NCBI GenBank assembly: GCA_021296255.1
Contig: JAGWAU010000013.1
Coordinates: 1-64,000 of the forward strand
DNA from: Alphaproteobacteria bacterium
GTDB lineage: Bacteria; Pseudomonadota; Alphaproteobacteria; UBA2966
DNA: 64,000 nucleotides
Direction: 5' to 3'
The translations under genes were made by a program, and so were the position numbers. Every line of letters begins with the position of its first letter. Position 1 is the stretch's first letter. Positions 7,574 through 16,176 of this stretch are shown here, piece by piece. The notes under the pieces were generated by a model. The model made no database searches. It was not told the DNA's origin and was given only the letters and a program-made list of their open reading frames with translations.

Positions 7574-8767
7574 CTACCGCGCAATGAGCGTATTGCCGGC
7601 GGATACGGTTACCGTGCGATTCCCAGGATCTCTGACGATGCCCATGGGATCATCTCCTTTCTGCACGGCCGCGACCGCCTCCTTCAGGAGGCGGCGAAAC
7701 ATGACAACACCTCGGTCCGTCGAGGCCAAGTGCTCCAGATCGTGCACGGCGATCGGCCTCTGACTGACCTGGGCTTCCTGGTCATCGGGCTCCCGCTGCA
7801 TATCCTCGTAGCTTCGCCGCGCCGCTTGGGTCCCGCTGGAGCGCCCTTCCGGTGCCTGGGCCAGGACCGACGGCACCGGAGCCCCATTTACGACGCGCAA
7901 AGCCTCGATGTGAAACCCGATGGTGTGGGTATTGTCCACGGGCACCCACCAGCCGATCAGTCTGGACTTTTCACTCTGCGCCTTGTTTCCGGGAAGGTAT
8001 GGGTCGGCCACCGACCGCGCGTTGGGCACGAACACTTCCTGCACCCGCCGGTAGGTGAAGCCGTTCGGCAGCGTCGACGTTCTGATGTACGTCATTCCAG
8101 TGGGCGTCTCTTCGAAATCGAGCTGCGGCAGCGCCTTGAAGAGGTCGGTGAAATGAGCCCCGCTGATGGTGGAATGCAGAAAGGCCGTATGCACCGGATC
8201 CATGGCGTTTTCCTGGATCTGCAGCCAGTTGCATTCGGCCACGGCGCCGCGGCTGATATTGCGGTAGGCAGTGAGGATCAAGCCTTCGTCACTGAGGATG
8301 TCATAGGCGGGAAACTCCGGCATGAGGTCGATCGGCCCCATGTAGGCGAACACCAGCCCACCGAATTCCCTGGTCGGATACCACGACTGCCGCACCCGGT
8401 CCTTGCTCGTGCCGTCCGGAGGTTCTCCGGGCTGCTGCAGACAGCGCCCTTCCACGTCGTACAGCCAGCCGTGATAGCAACAACGGATTCCTTCAGGTTC
8501 GATCCTGCCGTATTCCAGAGACGTCCCCCGGTGGGCGCAGTGCTGGTCAAGCACGCCCACTCGTCCGTTCCCGTCCCGAAAGACGACCAGATCCTCGCCG
8601 AGGATACGGATTGCCCGGGGCATGTCGGTGAGCTCCTCGGACAGGGCCACCGGCTGCCAGTACCGCCTCAGGAGTTCACCCATCGGTGTACCGAACTCCA
8701 CATGCGTGAGTTCGGCGTTCTCGCGCCGGAGCACGCCGACCTTTCCGTATCCCGCTTCTTCGGTCAC
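7574..8767 (-). CDS. Rieske 2Fe-2S oxygenase, alpha subunit
   Basis: This 397-aa protein is a second phthalate dioxygenase/vanillate demethylase-type oxygenase. A GTG start at 8767 is chosen because AAGGAGGA (8772-8779) precedes it; the longer upstream frame has low-quality sequence. Rieske ligands are C77-x-H79 and C96-x2-H99. The iron site lies in MDPVHTAFLH with the usual Asp and two His. It shares the GTPMG, RRYWQPVALSEEL N-terminal segment with the other Rieske protein, so the two are paralogues. Downstream is the SDR; upstream is a GlcG-like gene. No reductase is encoded here. Confidence 0.9.
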   Translation of the reverse strand: MTEEAGYGKVGVLRRENAELTHVEFGTPMGELLRRYWQPVALSEELTDMPRAIRILGEDLVVFRDGNGRVGVLDQHCAHRGTSLEYGRIEPEGIRCCYHGWLYDVEGRCLQQPGEPPDGTSKDRVRQSWYPTREFGGLVFAYMGPIDLMPEFPAYDILSDEGLILTAYRNISRGAVAECNWLQIQENAMDPVHTAFLHSTISGAHFTDLFKALPQLDFEETPTGMTYIRTSTLPNGFTYRRVQEVFVPNARSVADPYLPGNKAQSEKSRLIGWWVPVDNTHTIGFHIEALRVVNGAPVPSVLAQAPEGRSSGTQAARRSYEDMQREPDDQEAQVSQRPIAVHDLEHLASTDRGVVMFRRLLKEAVAAVQKGDDPMGIVRDPGNRTVTVSAGNTLIAR

Positions 8768-8873
8768 CGGCTCCTCCTTGCCCCGACGCCCGGGCCCATA
8801 TCGTCCAGATATGAAACCAAGAACCTTACCAGACCTCCGCGGATCCCCGGCCGCTGCATTGTAGCTCCAACAG

Positions 8874-9299
8874 TCACGCGGTATCGGCGGCCTCGACCGC
8901 TGCCTTGCCCGCCACCGCGCACTCGTGGTCTTCGTCGGCGCTTCCGCCGCCGCATCCGATGGCACCTATGACGCGCCCGTCACGCTCGACCGGTACGGCG
9001 CCGGTACTCGGCAACACTTGGCTGGGAAGGAGACTCGGCAGTGCGTTCCAATAAGCGGGCTGCGTTTGAAGCAGCTCGACCAGATCCTTGGAGGGGCGCT
9101 TGAAAGCCACTGCCGCCACTGCCTTGCCCTGGGAGGTATTGGTATTGAAAATCCCTGCCCCGTCCGCCCGCGCCGTCAGAACAAGGCGACCCGCTTCGTC
9201 GACGACCGAAACGGTGATGGGTGGCGCGTTCAGGCTCTTGGCTTTTTCCTGCACCGCCCGCAGCGCGGTCAATGCCATGTCGAGAGTCATTTCGATCAT
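8874..9299 (-). CDS. GlcG/HbpS family heme-binding-like protein
   Basis: This 141-aa protein is a second member of the GlcG/HbpS family, starting MIEMTLDMAL at ATG 9299 with a GGGAG element upstream. Typical pieces are ITVSVVDEAGRLVLTARAD, the central Ala-rich FKRPSKDLVELL region and the closing GAIGCGGGSADEDHECA segment. It is the first gene of the unit GlcG-Rieske-SDR running leftward. The repeated GlcG/Rieske pairing in this window suggests that the protein serves the oxygenase, but its ligand cannot be read. Confidence 0.8.
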   Translation of the reverse strand: MIEMTLDMALTALRAVQEKAKSLNAPPITVSVVDEAGRLVLTARADGAGIFNTNTSQGKAVAAVAFKRPSKDLVELLQTQPAYWNALPSLLPSQVLPSTGAVPVERDGRVIGAIGCGGGSADEDHECAVAGKAAVEAADTA

Positions 9300-9613
9300 C
9301 GGGTTTTCTCCCTCGCGTCGGGTGAGTGCCGAGCAGCACGATCTGACAAGAAGAACGAAGTGCCGGAACGCAGGATGATCCGCCCGCAGGCGTCGAAAAA
9401 TCATAGGAAGCGGTTTCGAAACCTGTCAACAGCGCGCCCAATTCGGGCTCTCGGCCCCCAATCGTTCGGTACGGGACGAGAGAACGGGCAGCGGCCCTCG
9501 CGGCATTTGGTTTGCTTGCCGCAATCGGACGCCGCCAAGCGTGGGACAGGTTGATTTACCCTTGTCCGGTCGCTATGTCATAGCGGCGAGCACCGGGGGA
9601 AGGCAGGGAGATC

Positions 9614-9940
9614 ATGACGGCATTCAACGATCGGGAAAAGGCCGCCGAGGCCAAGTTCAGCCGCGACCAGGAGACCGCCTTCAAGATCATGGCGCGGCGC
9701 AACAAGCTGCTCGGGTTGTGGGTGGCAGAGCATCTCGGGATCGATGGCGATGAGGCGGAGGCCTATGCGCGCGAGGTCGTCAAGGCGGACTTCGAGCGCC
9801 CGGGTGAAGAGGACGTGTTCGAAAAGATTTGGGAGGATCTTCAGAGCAGGGGCATCGATCTCTCCGAGCATCGCGTCCGGCGCCAGATGGCCGACCTCAT
9901 GGACGAGGCGGAGCGCCAGATCGTCGAGGAAGGTTCTTAG
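9614..9940 (+). CDS. DUF1476 family protein (F1F0-ATPase zeta-type inhibitor)
   Basis: This 108-aa, highly charged helical protein matches DUF1476, the alphaproteobacterial zeta subunit that inhibits F1-ATPase hydrolysis. The sequence NDREKAAEAKFSRDQETAFK at the N-terminus is characteristic. The start is supported by GGGAG at 9606-9610. The family is essentially restricted to alphaproteobacteria, so it is the best taxonomic marker in the window. It stands alone, convergent with purB across a hairpin. Confidence 0.9.
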   Translation: MTAFNDREKAAEAKFSRDQETAFKIMARRNKLLGLWVAEHLGIDGDEAEAYAREVVKADFERPGEEDVFEKIWEDLQSRGIDLSEHRVRRQMADLMDEAERQIVEEGS

Positions 9941-9957
9941 GGCTTTCCTTTCGTCGC

Positions 9958-9984
9958 CTCTCCCGCCGTCCGGCGGAGGGAGAG
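9958..9984. terminator. GC-rich hairpin between convergent genes
   Basis: The arms CTCTCCC/GGGAGAG and GCCG/CGGC form a bulged stem between the DUF1476 and purB stop codons. There is no U tract. It may act as a bidirectional terminator or be a REP-like repeat; a related but imperfect GCCCTCGCCGGAGAGGGAG element occurs near 61060. Confidence 0.4.
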
Positions 9985-10015
9985 CTTGGTTGGATCAACT
10001 CGTGCTCCTTCCCGG

Positions 10016-11311
10016 CTACTCTTCGAACACGCGCTTGAAGATCGTATCCACGTGCTTGGTGTGATACCCGACGTCGAACAGCGCCTCGAGCTCGCCGTCG
10101 CTGAGCGCGTCCGTCACCCGTTTGTCCCTCTTCAGCAACTCGAGGAATCCGGTGCCGCTCTCGACGGCCTTCATCGCGTTGTCCTGAACCGCGGCGTAGG
10201 CGTCCTCGCGGCTGACATCTGCCTGCGTGAGCGCCAGCAGTACGCGCTGCGAATGGATCACCCCGCCGAGCGCCTCGAGATTGCGCCGCATGTTCTCCGG
10301 ATGGACGATCAGTCGGTCGACGACGGAGGTCAGGCGCGCCAGCGCGAAATCCAGCGTGACCGTGGCATCGGGGCCGATCATCCGCTCCACGGACGAGTGT
10401 GAGATGTCGCGCTCGTGCCACAGCGCCACGTTCTCGAGCGCGGGGGTCACGGCGCCTCGGACCAGGCGGGCGAGGCCAGTCAGGTTCTCGGTCAGGATGG
10501 GGTTCTTCTTGTGCGGCATCGAGGAGGAGCCCTTCTGGCCTTCCGAGAAGAACTCCTGGGCCTCGCGCACCTCGGTCCGCTGCAAATGCCGGACCTCCGT
10601 CGCCAACCGCTCCACGGAGCTCGCGACGACGCCGAGCGCCGCGAAGAACGCGGCATGGCGGTCGCGCGGAATGATCTGCGTCGACACGGGTTCCGGCGCC
10701 AATCCGAGGTTTTCCGCGACGTAGGCCTCGACCCGCGGGTCGACATTGGCGAACGTGCCCACCGACCCCGAGAGCTTGCACGTCGCCACCTCGCGCCGTG
10801 CCGTCTCCATCCGCTCCCGATTGCGCCGGAACTCGGCGTAAAATCCTGCGAGCTTCAGGCCGAAGGTGGTCGGTTCGGCATGGATGCCGTGACTGCGGCC
10901 GATGCACACCGTCTCCCTATGCTCATGGGCCCGGCGCTCGAGCGCATCGAGCAATCCATCGATGTCGGTGATGAGAATATCGGCGGCGCGCGCGAGCTGG
11001 ACGGAGAGACAGGTGTCCAGCACGTCCGAAGACGTCATTCCCTGGTGCACGAACCGCGAAGGTTCGCCGATATGCTCCGCAACGTTGGTCAGGAAGGCGA
11101 TCACGTCGTGGCGTGTCTCCTTCTCCAACTCGTCGATCCGCTCGATCTCGAAGGCCCCGCGCTTCCGGATCTCCCGGGCCGCCTCCCGCGGGATGACGCC
11201 GAGGTCGGCCTGGGCCTCGCAGGCCAGGATTTCGATGTCGAGCCAGATCCGGAACCGGGCCTCGGGCTCCCAGATCGCGGCCATCTCCGGGCGGGAGTAG
11301 CGGGGGATCAT
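10016..11311 (-). CDS. purB: adenylosuccinate lyase
   Basis: This 431-aa enzyme of purine synthesis releases fumarate from SAICAR and from adenylosuccinate. The fumarase/aspartase superfamily signature SSSMPHKKNP is intact, as are GMTSSDVLDT and GRSHGIHAEPTTFG, which carries the catalytic His region. The start MIPRYSRPEMAAIW is typical of alphaproteobacterial PurB. Length is normal for the family. It is a housekeeping gene convergent with DUF1476. A 251-base gap with GC-rich inverted repeats separates it from the upstream SDR. Confidence 0.96.
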   Translation of the reverse strand: MIPRYSRPEMAAIWEPEARFRIWLDIEILACEAQADLGVIPREAAREIRKRGAFEIERIDELEKETRHDVIAFLTNVAEHIGEPSRFVHQGMTSSDVLDTCLSVQLARAADILITDIDGLLDALERRAHEHRETVCIGRSHGIHAEPTTFGLKLAGFYAEFRRNRERMETARREVATCKLSGSVGTFANVDPRVEAYVAENLGLAPEPVSTQIIPRDRHAAFFAALGVVASSVERLATEVRHLQRTEVREAQEFFSEGQKGSSSMPHKKNPILTENLTGLARLVRGAVTPALENVALWHERDISHSSVERMIGPDATVTLDFALARLTSVVDRLIVHPENMRRNLEALGGVIHSQRVLLALTQADVSREDAYAAVQDNAMKAVESGTGFLELLKRDKRVTDALSDGELEALFDVGYHTKHVDTIFKRVFEE

Positions 11312-11562
11312 CGGGCGAAACGTGTCCTTCCTGTTCTAGTTAGGCCTTCCGGGTGACACTGGCAAGGAATCCGTGGTCGGTCGGCGGGGAAACCTGGTGA
11401 TGACGCCGGCCCCTACCGAGTACGGGAACCTTGGGGCGTCTCCAGTGTTTTCAGGCGTCACCAGTTTCGGCGAGGTGTTCCGGCCGGTCGTGATGTCGGG
11501 GTTGTGGCGGTCCGTCTTGATACGCGCCTGCATCGCGGACGTAAGCACGTATCCCGGCGCAG

Positions 11563-12336
11563 CTAACGTGGAAAGGCGTTGTAGGAATTCGCGACGAGGA
11601 CGCCGCAGTCGACCGGTAGATTGACGCCGGTGATCGCCTTGGCCTTGTCCGAGCACAGGAACCAGAACGCCTCTGCCACGTCCAGCATCTCGGTCATGGC
11701 GCCGAGCGCGGAATCCCGCTCCATTCTTTCCTTGCTGCGGATTCCCGTATCGAAGCGGCCTTGCATCATGGGCGTGTGCACATAGCCCGGCGAGACGGAA
11801 TTCACCCGCACGTTGTGCGGCCCGCACTCGGCCGCCAGAATCTCCGTGAGGGAAATCACGGCGGTCTTGGCGGGGGAATACGCCGTCACCATGTAGGGCG
11901 CGATGCCGAACATGGAGGCAACGTTGCCTATGACGCCTCGTTTCCGCTCCTTCATGCGAGGTACGATGGCCCGGCAGCAGAGATAGACGCCGCGGTAGTC
12001 GACGTCCCAGACGCGGTCGTGCTCCTCCATCGGCAGCTCTTCGATGGTGAGGCCATCCTGCATGATACCGGCGTTGTTGATGAACACGTCGATCGGGCCG
12101 TGGTCCCGCTCGATCTGCTCGACGAAGCCGTTGACCGAGTCCTCGTCGGTCACGTCGAGTGGGTAGTAGGCGGCGTTGCCGCCACCTGCTTCGATCGAGG
12201 CCACGGTGTCGGCGCCGGCGTCGTCCAGCACGTCGCCGATGACGACTTTGTCGCCACCCTTGGAGAACCGCCGGGACGTCGTCTCGCCGATCCCGCGCGC
12301 CGCGCCGGTGATGACCGTGAGACGTTGTTCGCTCAT
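11563..12336 (-). CDS. SDR family oxidoreductase
   Basis: This 257-aa classical SDR starts at ATG 12336, which overlaps the TGA of the upstream dioxygenase by four bases (ATGA), so the pair is translationally coupled. TGAARGIG, NNAG and the Ser in VASM are present. The catalytic motif reads YSPAK. The ending LPVDCGVLVANSYNAFPR replaces the common GG-D motif. It probably oxidises or reduces the product of the dioxygenase. The open frame continues upstream of 12336, but only inside the dioxygenase gene. Confidence 0.9.
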   Translation of the reverse strand: MSEQRLTVITGAARGIGETTSRRFSKGGDKVVIGDVLDDAGADTVASIEAGGGNAAYYPLDVTDEDSVNGFVEQIERDHGPIDVFINNAGIMQDGLTIEELPMEEHDRVWDVDYRGVYLCCRAIVPRMKERKRGVIGNVASMFGIAPYMVTAYSPAKTAVISLTEILAAECGPHNVRVNSVSPGYVHTPMMQGRFDTGIRSKERMERDSALGAMTEMLDVAEAFWFLCSDKAKAITGVNLPVDCGVLVANSYNAFPR

Positions 12337-13223
12337 GCCGCCTTGCCGGCCTCGTCGGGCAACGGCGCCAGATAGGGGCGGTCGCCTTTCAGCGTGGTCC
12401 GGTGCATGCGGCGGCGATGCCGCTCTTCGTCGAAGGGCAGAACGCGGTGCATGGAAGAGCGGTTGTCCCAGAAGATCACGTCGCCGGGCCGCCACTCGTG
12501 GGTGTAGACGAACCGCGCTTCCGTCGCGAAGGAGACGATCTCCTCGATGATCTCCTGGCTTTCCTCGAATTCCATGCCCTCGAAGTGGGAGACCACCTGG
12601 TGGGCGAGGTAGAGCGCCCGGCGGCCGCTGACCGGATGCGTACGCAACGCCGGGTGCGCCACGGGCGGGACCTGGCGCCTCTGCTCCTCGGTCAAGGGCT
12701 CGCGGTGAGGCGTGTAGTTGGTCCAGTAGTAGTTGTAGTCGTGGACCGCCCGCACCCCCGCGAGGAGTTCTTTCTTTTCGTCGGGCAGCGCCTCGTAGGC
12801 CGTGTACATGCTGGCGAACTGGGTCTGTCCCCCTTCGGGCGGGCATTCCAGGCAATGGAACAGGGAGCCGAGCGAAGGGCGCTCGCGATATGAATAGTCG
12901 GAGTGCCAATGCCTGGCCCCACCGCGCGCGCCGATCTCGCGCCCGTTCTCCACGACATTCGACACGATGAAGATTTCCGGTTGTCCCGGCATGTTGTACT
13001 GATCCGCGACGTGCGGCTCGAGCTCTCCGAAATATCGGCTGAACGCAATGTGCCGCTCCGGCGCAAGATCCTGATCGCGGAACAGGAGGATCGAGTTGTG
13101 GCTCAGCGCCTCGTTGAGGCGGGCTATGATGTCGGGCGGCGCGGGCCGCGACATGTCGATGCCATGGACTTCCATGCCGATGGCCGGCGACAGTGGGGTG
13201 AAGGTCGGTGAATCGTCGATCAT
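12333..13223 (-). CDS. TauD/TfdA family Fe(II)/2-oxoglutarate dioxygenase
   Basis: This 296-aa enzyme uses 2-oxoglutarate and O2 to hydroxylate substrates such as taurine or phenoxyacids. The facial triad is visible: HSD in HWHSDYSY and the distal His in SSMHRVLPF. The 2-oxoglutarate-binding Arg lies in RRMHRTTLKGD. Length agrees with the family. It is coupled to the downstream SDR. The sequence is closer to general TfdA-like enzymes than to true TauD, so the substrate stays open. Confidence 0.92.
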   Translation of the reverse strand: MIDDSPTFTPLSPAIGMEVHGIDMSRPAPPDIIARLNEALSHNSILLFRDQDLAPERHIAFSRYFGELEPHVADQYNMPGQPEIFIVSNVVENGREIGARGGARHWHSDYSYRERPSLGSLFHCLECPPEGGQTQFASMYTAYEALPDEKKELLAGVRAVHDYNYYWTNYTPHREPLTEEQRRQVPPVAHPALRTHPVSGRRALYLAHQVVSHFEGMEFEESQEIIEEIVSFATEARFVYTHEWRPGDVIFWDNRSSMHRVLPFDEERHRRRMHRTTLKGDRPYLAPLPDEAGKAA

Positions 13224-13309
13224 GGGTCGGCGTGCCGGTGGCGGTTCGGGGGAATCGTCTCTTCGCAGTAGGTCAGCGGCGGAACCCTGTCAAGTCGCGG
13301 GAGACTGGA

Positions 13310-13846
13310 ATGGCCAAGCTTCGTCCCTCCATGTCGGTCGAGGAATTCGACGACGGCTATTTCTATGCCGCGGACCTCAAGGCCTTCGCGCACCGACTCG
13401 GCATCGCCGTCGGCGGCCGGCGCAAGCTCGAGCTCGAGACGCTCATCCGCGACTTTCTTCGAACGGGAACTGTTCCGACCGGCAGACCGGTGCTTGGTCG
13501 GAGATCCGGCGAAGACCGCGACAGGCTCGCGGCCGAAACGATCGTCCGGGCCTATGTCGACGACAAGAGGACCAAAGCCTTCCTGCGCGGCCTCGTCCAT
13601 GCGCGCGCGCTGTCGCTGAAGGACAAGTCGGGGCAGTGGTACTGGCTCAACGACTGGCGCCGCACGCAGCTTCAGGCGGGCAAGCGCATAACCTACGCGG
13701 ATCTCGGCAACCGATTACTGGAGCTCATGCGCACCGAGAAACGCCTGCCCCGGATCCCTGCCGCCCGGTTCAACAATTTCATCACGGATTTCAGGGCGGA
13801 CCCCGCGAACGAGGGCAAAAGCCGCGCCGATGCCCTGGCCGCCTGA
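13310..13846 (+). CDS. SAP domain-containing protein, probably shortened by an in-frame TGA
   Basis: This 178-aa protein has an N-terminal SAP-like helix-turn-helix (about residues 20-50, LKAFAHRLGIAVGGRRKLEL), a fold used for DNA or RNA binding. ATG 13310 follows GGGAGAC. After the TGA at 13844-13846 the same frame stays open for 26 codons and reads KHVKSVPGSKTYEAYAALKP, which looks like the natural end of such a protein. The codon at the break may have been TGG. Either the gene is truncated or the base call is wrong. Confidence 0.65.
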   Translation: MAKLRPSMSVEEFDDGYFYAADLKAFAHRLGIAVGGRRKLELETLIRDFLRTGTVPTGRPVLGRRSGEDRDRLAAETIVRAYVDDKRTKAFLRGLVHARALSLKDKSGQWYWLNDWRRTQLQAGKRITYADLGNRLLELMRTEKRLPRIPAARFNNFITDFRADPANEGKSRADALAA

Positions 13847-13898
13847 AAGCACGTCAAGTCTGTTCCCGGCTCGAAGACCTACGAGGCCTACGCGGCCC

Positions 13899-14630
13899 TC
13901 AAGCCCAGCCGCCGGCGAAAGGCATGACGTGGCCGGTGATGAAATCGCTTTTGTGCGAGGCGTAAAACGCCACCAGCGCGGCCACCTCTTCAGGCTTGCC
14001 GAGGCGCTTCAGCGGGATGTTCCGCGTCATCTTGGCCAGGGCTTCCGGATCGTCGACCAGTTCGGGCGGGAAATAGGTCGGGCTCTCGACATAGTTGGGC
14101 GCGATCGCGTTGACCTGGATGTTGTCTCGGCCGAGTTCCTGAGCGAGCGACACGGTGAGCGCATTGGTGGCGCCGCGCGCCGTCACATACATCGAGTAAT
14201 TCGGCAGTCCCCGCAACGGCGTCGCCGAGGTGATGAACAGGATCTTGCCCCGCTTCCGCTCCTTCATCTGTGGTACGACGGCACTGGCCATCTCGAACGG
14301 AAAGACCACCATTTCGTCGAGCGCCGAACGCATGTCGTCCGGGCTCGCCGTCTCGACGGGCGCGCGGACCGCGGCGCCGGCATCGTTGCAGATGACCACG
14401 TCGACCCGGCCCTCGGTCGCGGTCGCGGTCGCGACGATCTGGGCCGGCGTCTGAGCCCGGATGACGGTGAGCTTTGGATTGGCCGCGGCGAATCTTTCCG
14501 CCGTTGCGGCATTCGCGAAGCTCTTGTCGTGGCAGACCACCGTTGCCTCCTGGGCGGCGAGCTCGGCCGCGACGGGCCGGCCCACGAAATGTTCCACGTT
14601 GGTGATCAGGACGATGCGGTCTTTGAACAT
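13899..14630 (-). CDS. probable halohydrin (haloalcohol) dehalogenase
   Basis: This 243-aa SDR-fold protein lacks the NAD-binding TGxxxGxG and instead has T10-x4-F15-x-G17 (TNVEHFVG). The catalytic set is S135-x12-Y148-x3-R152, with Arg replacing the SDR Lys. Both patterns define halohydrin dehalogenases, which convert vicinal haloalcohols to epoxides without cofactor. CHDKSF and FITSATP also resemble HheC. ATG 14630 with GGGAG upstream is preferred over ATG 14642. The opposite-strand extension of the SAP gene overlaps its 3' end. Substrate specificity is not known. Confidence 0.8.
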   Translation of the reverse strand: MFKDRIVLITNVEHFVGRPVAAELAAQEATVVCHDKSFANAATAERFAAANPKLTVIRAQTPAQIVATATATEGRVDVVICNDAGAAVRAPVETASPDDMRSALDEMVVFPFEMASAVVPQMKERKRGKILFITSATPLRGLPNYSMYVTARGATNALTVSLAQELGRDNIQVNAIAPNYVESPTYFPPELVDDPEALAKMTRNIPLKRLGKPEEVAALVAFYASHKSDFITGHVMPFAGGWA

Positions 14631-14645
14631 CCAAGCTCCCATCCT

Positions 14646-15326
14646 CTACAGGAGTCCCAGCTCGCGGAAGCTGGCGTGGCCCCTCTTGGCGACGATGACG
14701 TGGTCATGCACCGCGATGCCGAGCTTGCCGGCCGCGTCCGCCACGTGTCGGGTGATCTCGATGTCGGCCTTCGACGGCGTGGGATCGCCGCTCGGGTGAT
14801 TGTGGACCAGGATCACCGCCGAGGCCGCGACCTCGAGCGCCCGCTTCACCACTTCACGGGCGTAGACGGGCGTATGGTCGACCGTGCCGTGCCCTTGGAC
14901 CTCGTCCGCGATCAGCCCGTTCTTGCGGTCGAGATAAAGAACGCGGAACTGTTCCGTCGTCTTGAACGCCATGACGGTCCGGCAGTAATCGACCAGCGTG
15001 TCCCAGGAACCGATGGTCGCGCGGTCTCCGACCGGCCCCCGTGTCAGGCGTTGGGCCGAAGCCTGGACCGTCTTCAGGGTGACCACCGCGGCCTCGCCGA
15101 TTCCCTCGACTTCCGAGAGGCGCGCGGGCTCCGCGGAGATCACCTCGGCGAAGCTGCCGAAGGTGTCGATCAGTCTTTTCGCGACGGGCTTCACGTCCCG
15201 CCGCGGGATGGCCAGGAACAAGAGGAGCTCCAGAAGCTCGTAGTCTGGAAGGGCGTCCGCGCCCGCGTCCATGAACCGCGCGCGCAGGCGCTGGCGGTGC
15301 TCGTGATAGTGCGGCTTATCCGCCAC
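14646..15326 (-). CDS. radC: RadC family JAB-domain protein
   Basis: This 226-aa protein has the N-terminal helix-hairpin-helix region ([14 protein letters not shown]) and the C-terminal JAMM metalloprotease-like motif [11 protein letters not shown] followed by Asp. These mark RadC (DUF2466), historically linked to DNA repair but of uncertain biochemical role. It starts with GTG at 15326 inside the end of map, overlapping by 11 bases, so the two genes form one unit. Length is normal. Confidence 0.93.
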   Translation of the reverse strand: MADKPHYHEHRQRLRARFMDAGADALPDYELLELLLFLAIPRRDVKPVAKRLIDTFGSFAEVISAEPARLSEVEGIGEAAVVTLKTVQASAQRLTRGPVGDRATIGSWDTLVDYCRTVMAFKTTEQFRVLYLDRKNGLIADEVQGHGTVDHTPVYAREVVKRALEVAASAVILVHNHPSGDPTPSKADIEITRHVADAAGKLGIAVHDHVIVAKRGHASFRELGLL

Positions 15327-16155
15327 CGTCCGTGTCGTAAGGCGGGTGGTGGAAGCTCTTGGGCGATTGCGTGAAGATCTCGCACCCGGTCTCTGTCACA
15401 CCGATGGTGTGCTCGAACTGGGCCGACAGCGAGCGGTCCTTGGTCACCGCCGTCCAGCCGTCGGAGAGCAGTTTCACCTGCCATTTGCCGAGGTTGATCA
15501 TCGGCTCGACGGTGAAGAACATGCCGGCCTTCAGTTGGACACCTGTGCGGGGTTCACCGAAATGCAGGATGTTCGGCGAATCGTGGAAGACCCGGCCGAT
15601 GCCGTGGCCGCAGAAATCCCGCACCACCGAGCACCGGTGCGACTCCGCATGGGTCTGGATGGCGTGACCGATGTCCCCCGTGGTCGCTCCGGGGCGGACG
15701 GCCCCGATGCCGAGCATCATGGAGTCGTAGGTGACGTCGCACAGGCGCTGGGCCTTCCGGCCGACCTTGCCGACCGTGAACATGCGGCTCGAGTCCCCAT
15801 GCCAGCCGTCGACGATCACGGTCACGTCGAGGTTCATGATGTCGCCGTCCTTGAGGAGGCGCTCTCCAGGGATGCCGTGACAGACGACGTGGTTGAGCGA
15901 CGTGCAGATCGACTTTGGGAACCCGCGGTAGTGGAGCGGTGCCGACACGGCGCCGTGGTCGAGCACGAATTCGCCGCACAGTTGGTCGAGTTTCCCGGTG
16001 GTGACCTCGGGAACTACGAACGGAGTGATGTAGTCGAGGGTCTCCGCTGCCAGGCGGCCGGCCTTGCGCATGCCCTCGAACGCCTCGGGGCCGTGACGCT
16101 TCACTTCGGCCGTCCGGCGCGGGAGTACTTGCGTCTGGGTGGTGGTGCCGGTCAT
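15316..16155 (-). CDS. map: type I methionine aminopeptidase
   Basis: This 279-aa cytosolic enzyme removes the initiator Met from new proteins. The five metal ligands are in place: Asp in [10 protein letters not shown], Asp in GDSSRMF, His in CGHGIG, Glu in TVEPM and Glu in QFEHT. The substrate His lies in HYRGFP. An N-terminal extension of about 20 residues precedes the catalytic domain. It overlaps radC and follows sfsA by 21 bases, an arrangement I associate with alphaproteobacteria. Confidence 0.96.
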   Translation of the reverse strand: MTGTTTQTQVLPRRTAEVKRHGPEAFEGMRKAGRLAAETLDYITPFVVPEVTTGKLDQLCGEFVLDHGAVSAPLHYRGFPKSICTSLNHVVCHGIPGERLLKDGDIMNLDVTVIVDGWHGDSSRMFTVGKVGRKAQRLCDVTYDSMMLGIGAVRPGATTGDIGHAIQTHAESHRCSVVRDFCGHGIGRVFHDSPNILHFGEPRTGVQLKAGMFFTVEPMINLGKWQVKLLSDGWTAVTKDRSLSAQFEHTIGVTETGCEIFTQSPKSFHHPPYDTDGGG

Positions 16156-16176
16156 AAAACCTGCGGTTCTCCCGGG

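Noticed and set aside
7145-8971. 608-codon plus-strand ORF
   Set aside because: It lies antisense to the SDR and Rieske genes, has no family motifs and is a high-GC shadow frame.
11312-11562. inverted repeats (GACGCC/GGCGTC, GGTGA/TCACC) as a terminator or riboswitch
   Set aside because: The arms are interrupted, have no T run and match no riboswitch class I know.
13899-14630. ordinary NAD-dependent SDR
   Set aside because: The nucleotide-binding Gly motif is missing and Lys of YxxxK is Arg; halohydrin dehalogenase motifs fit exactly.
13830-15374. 514-codon plus-strand ORF
   Set aside because: It is antisense to the dehalogenase and radC genes and has no supported start.
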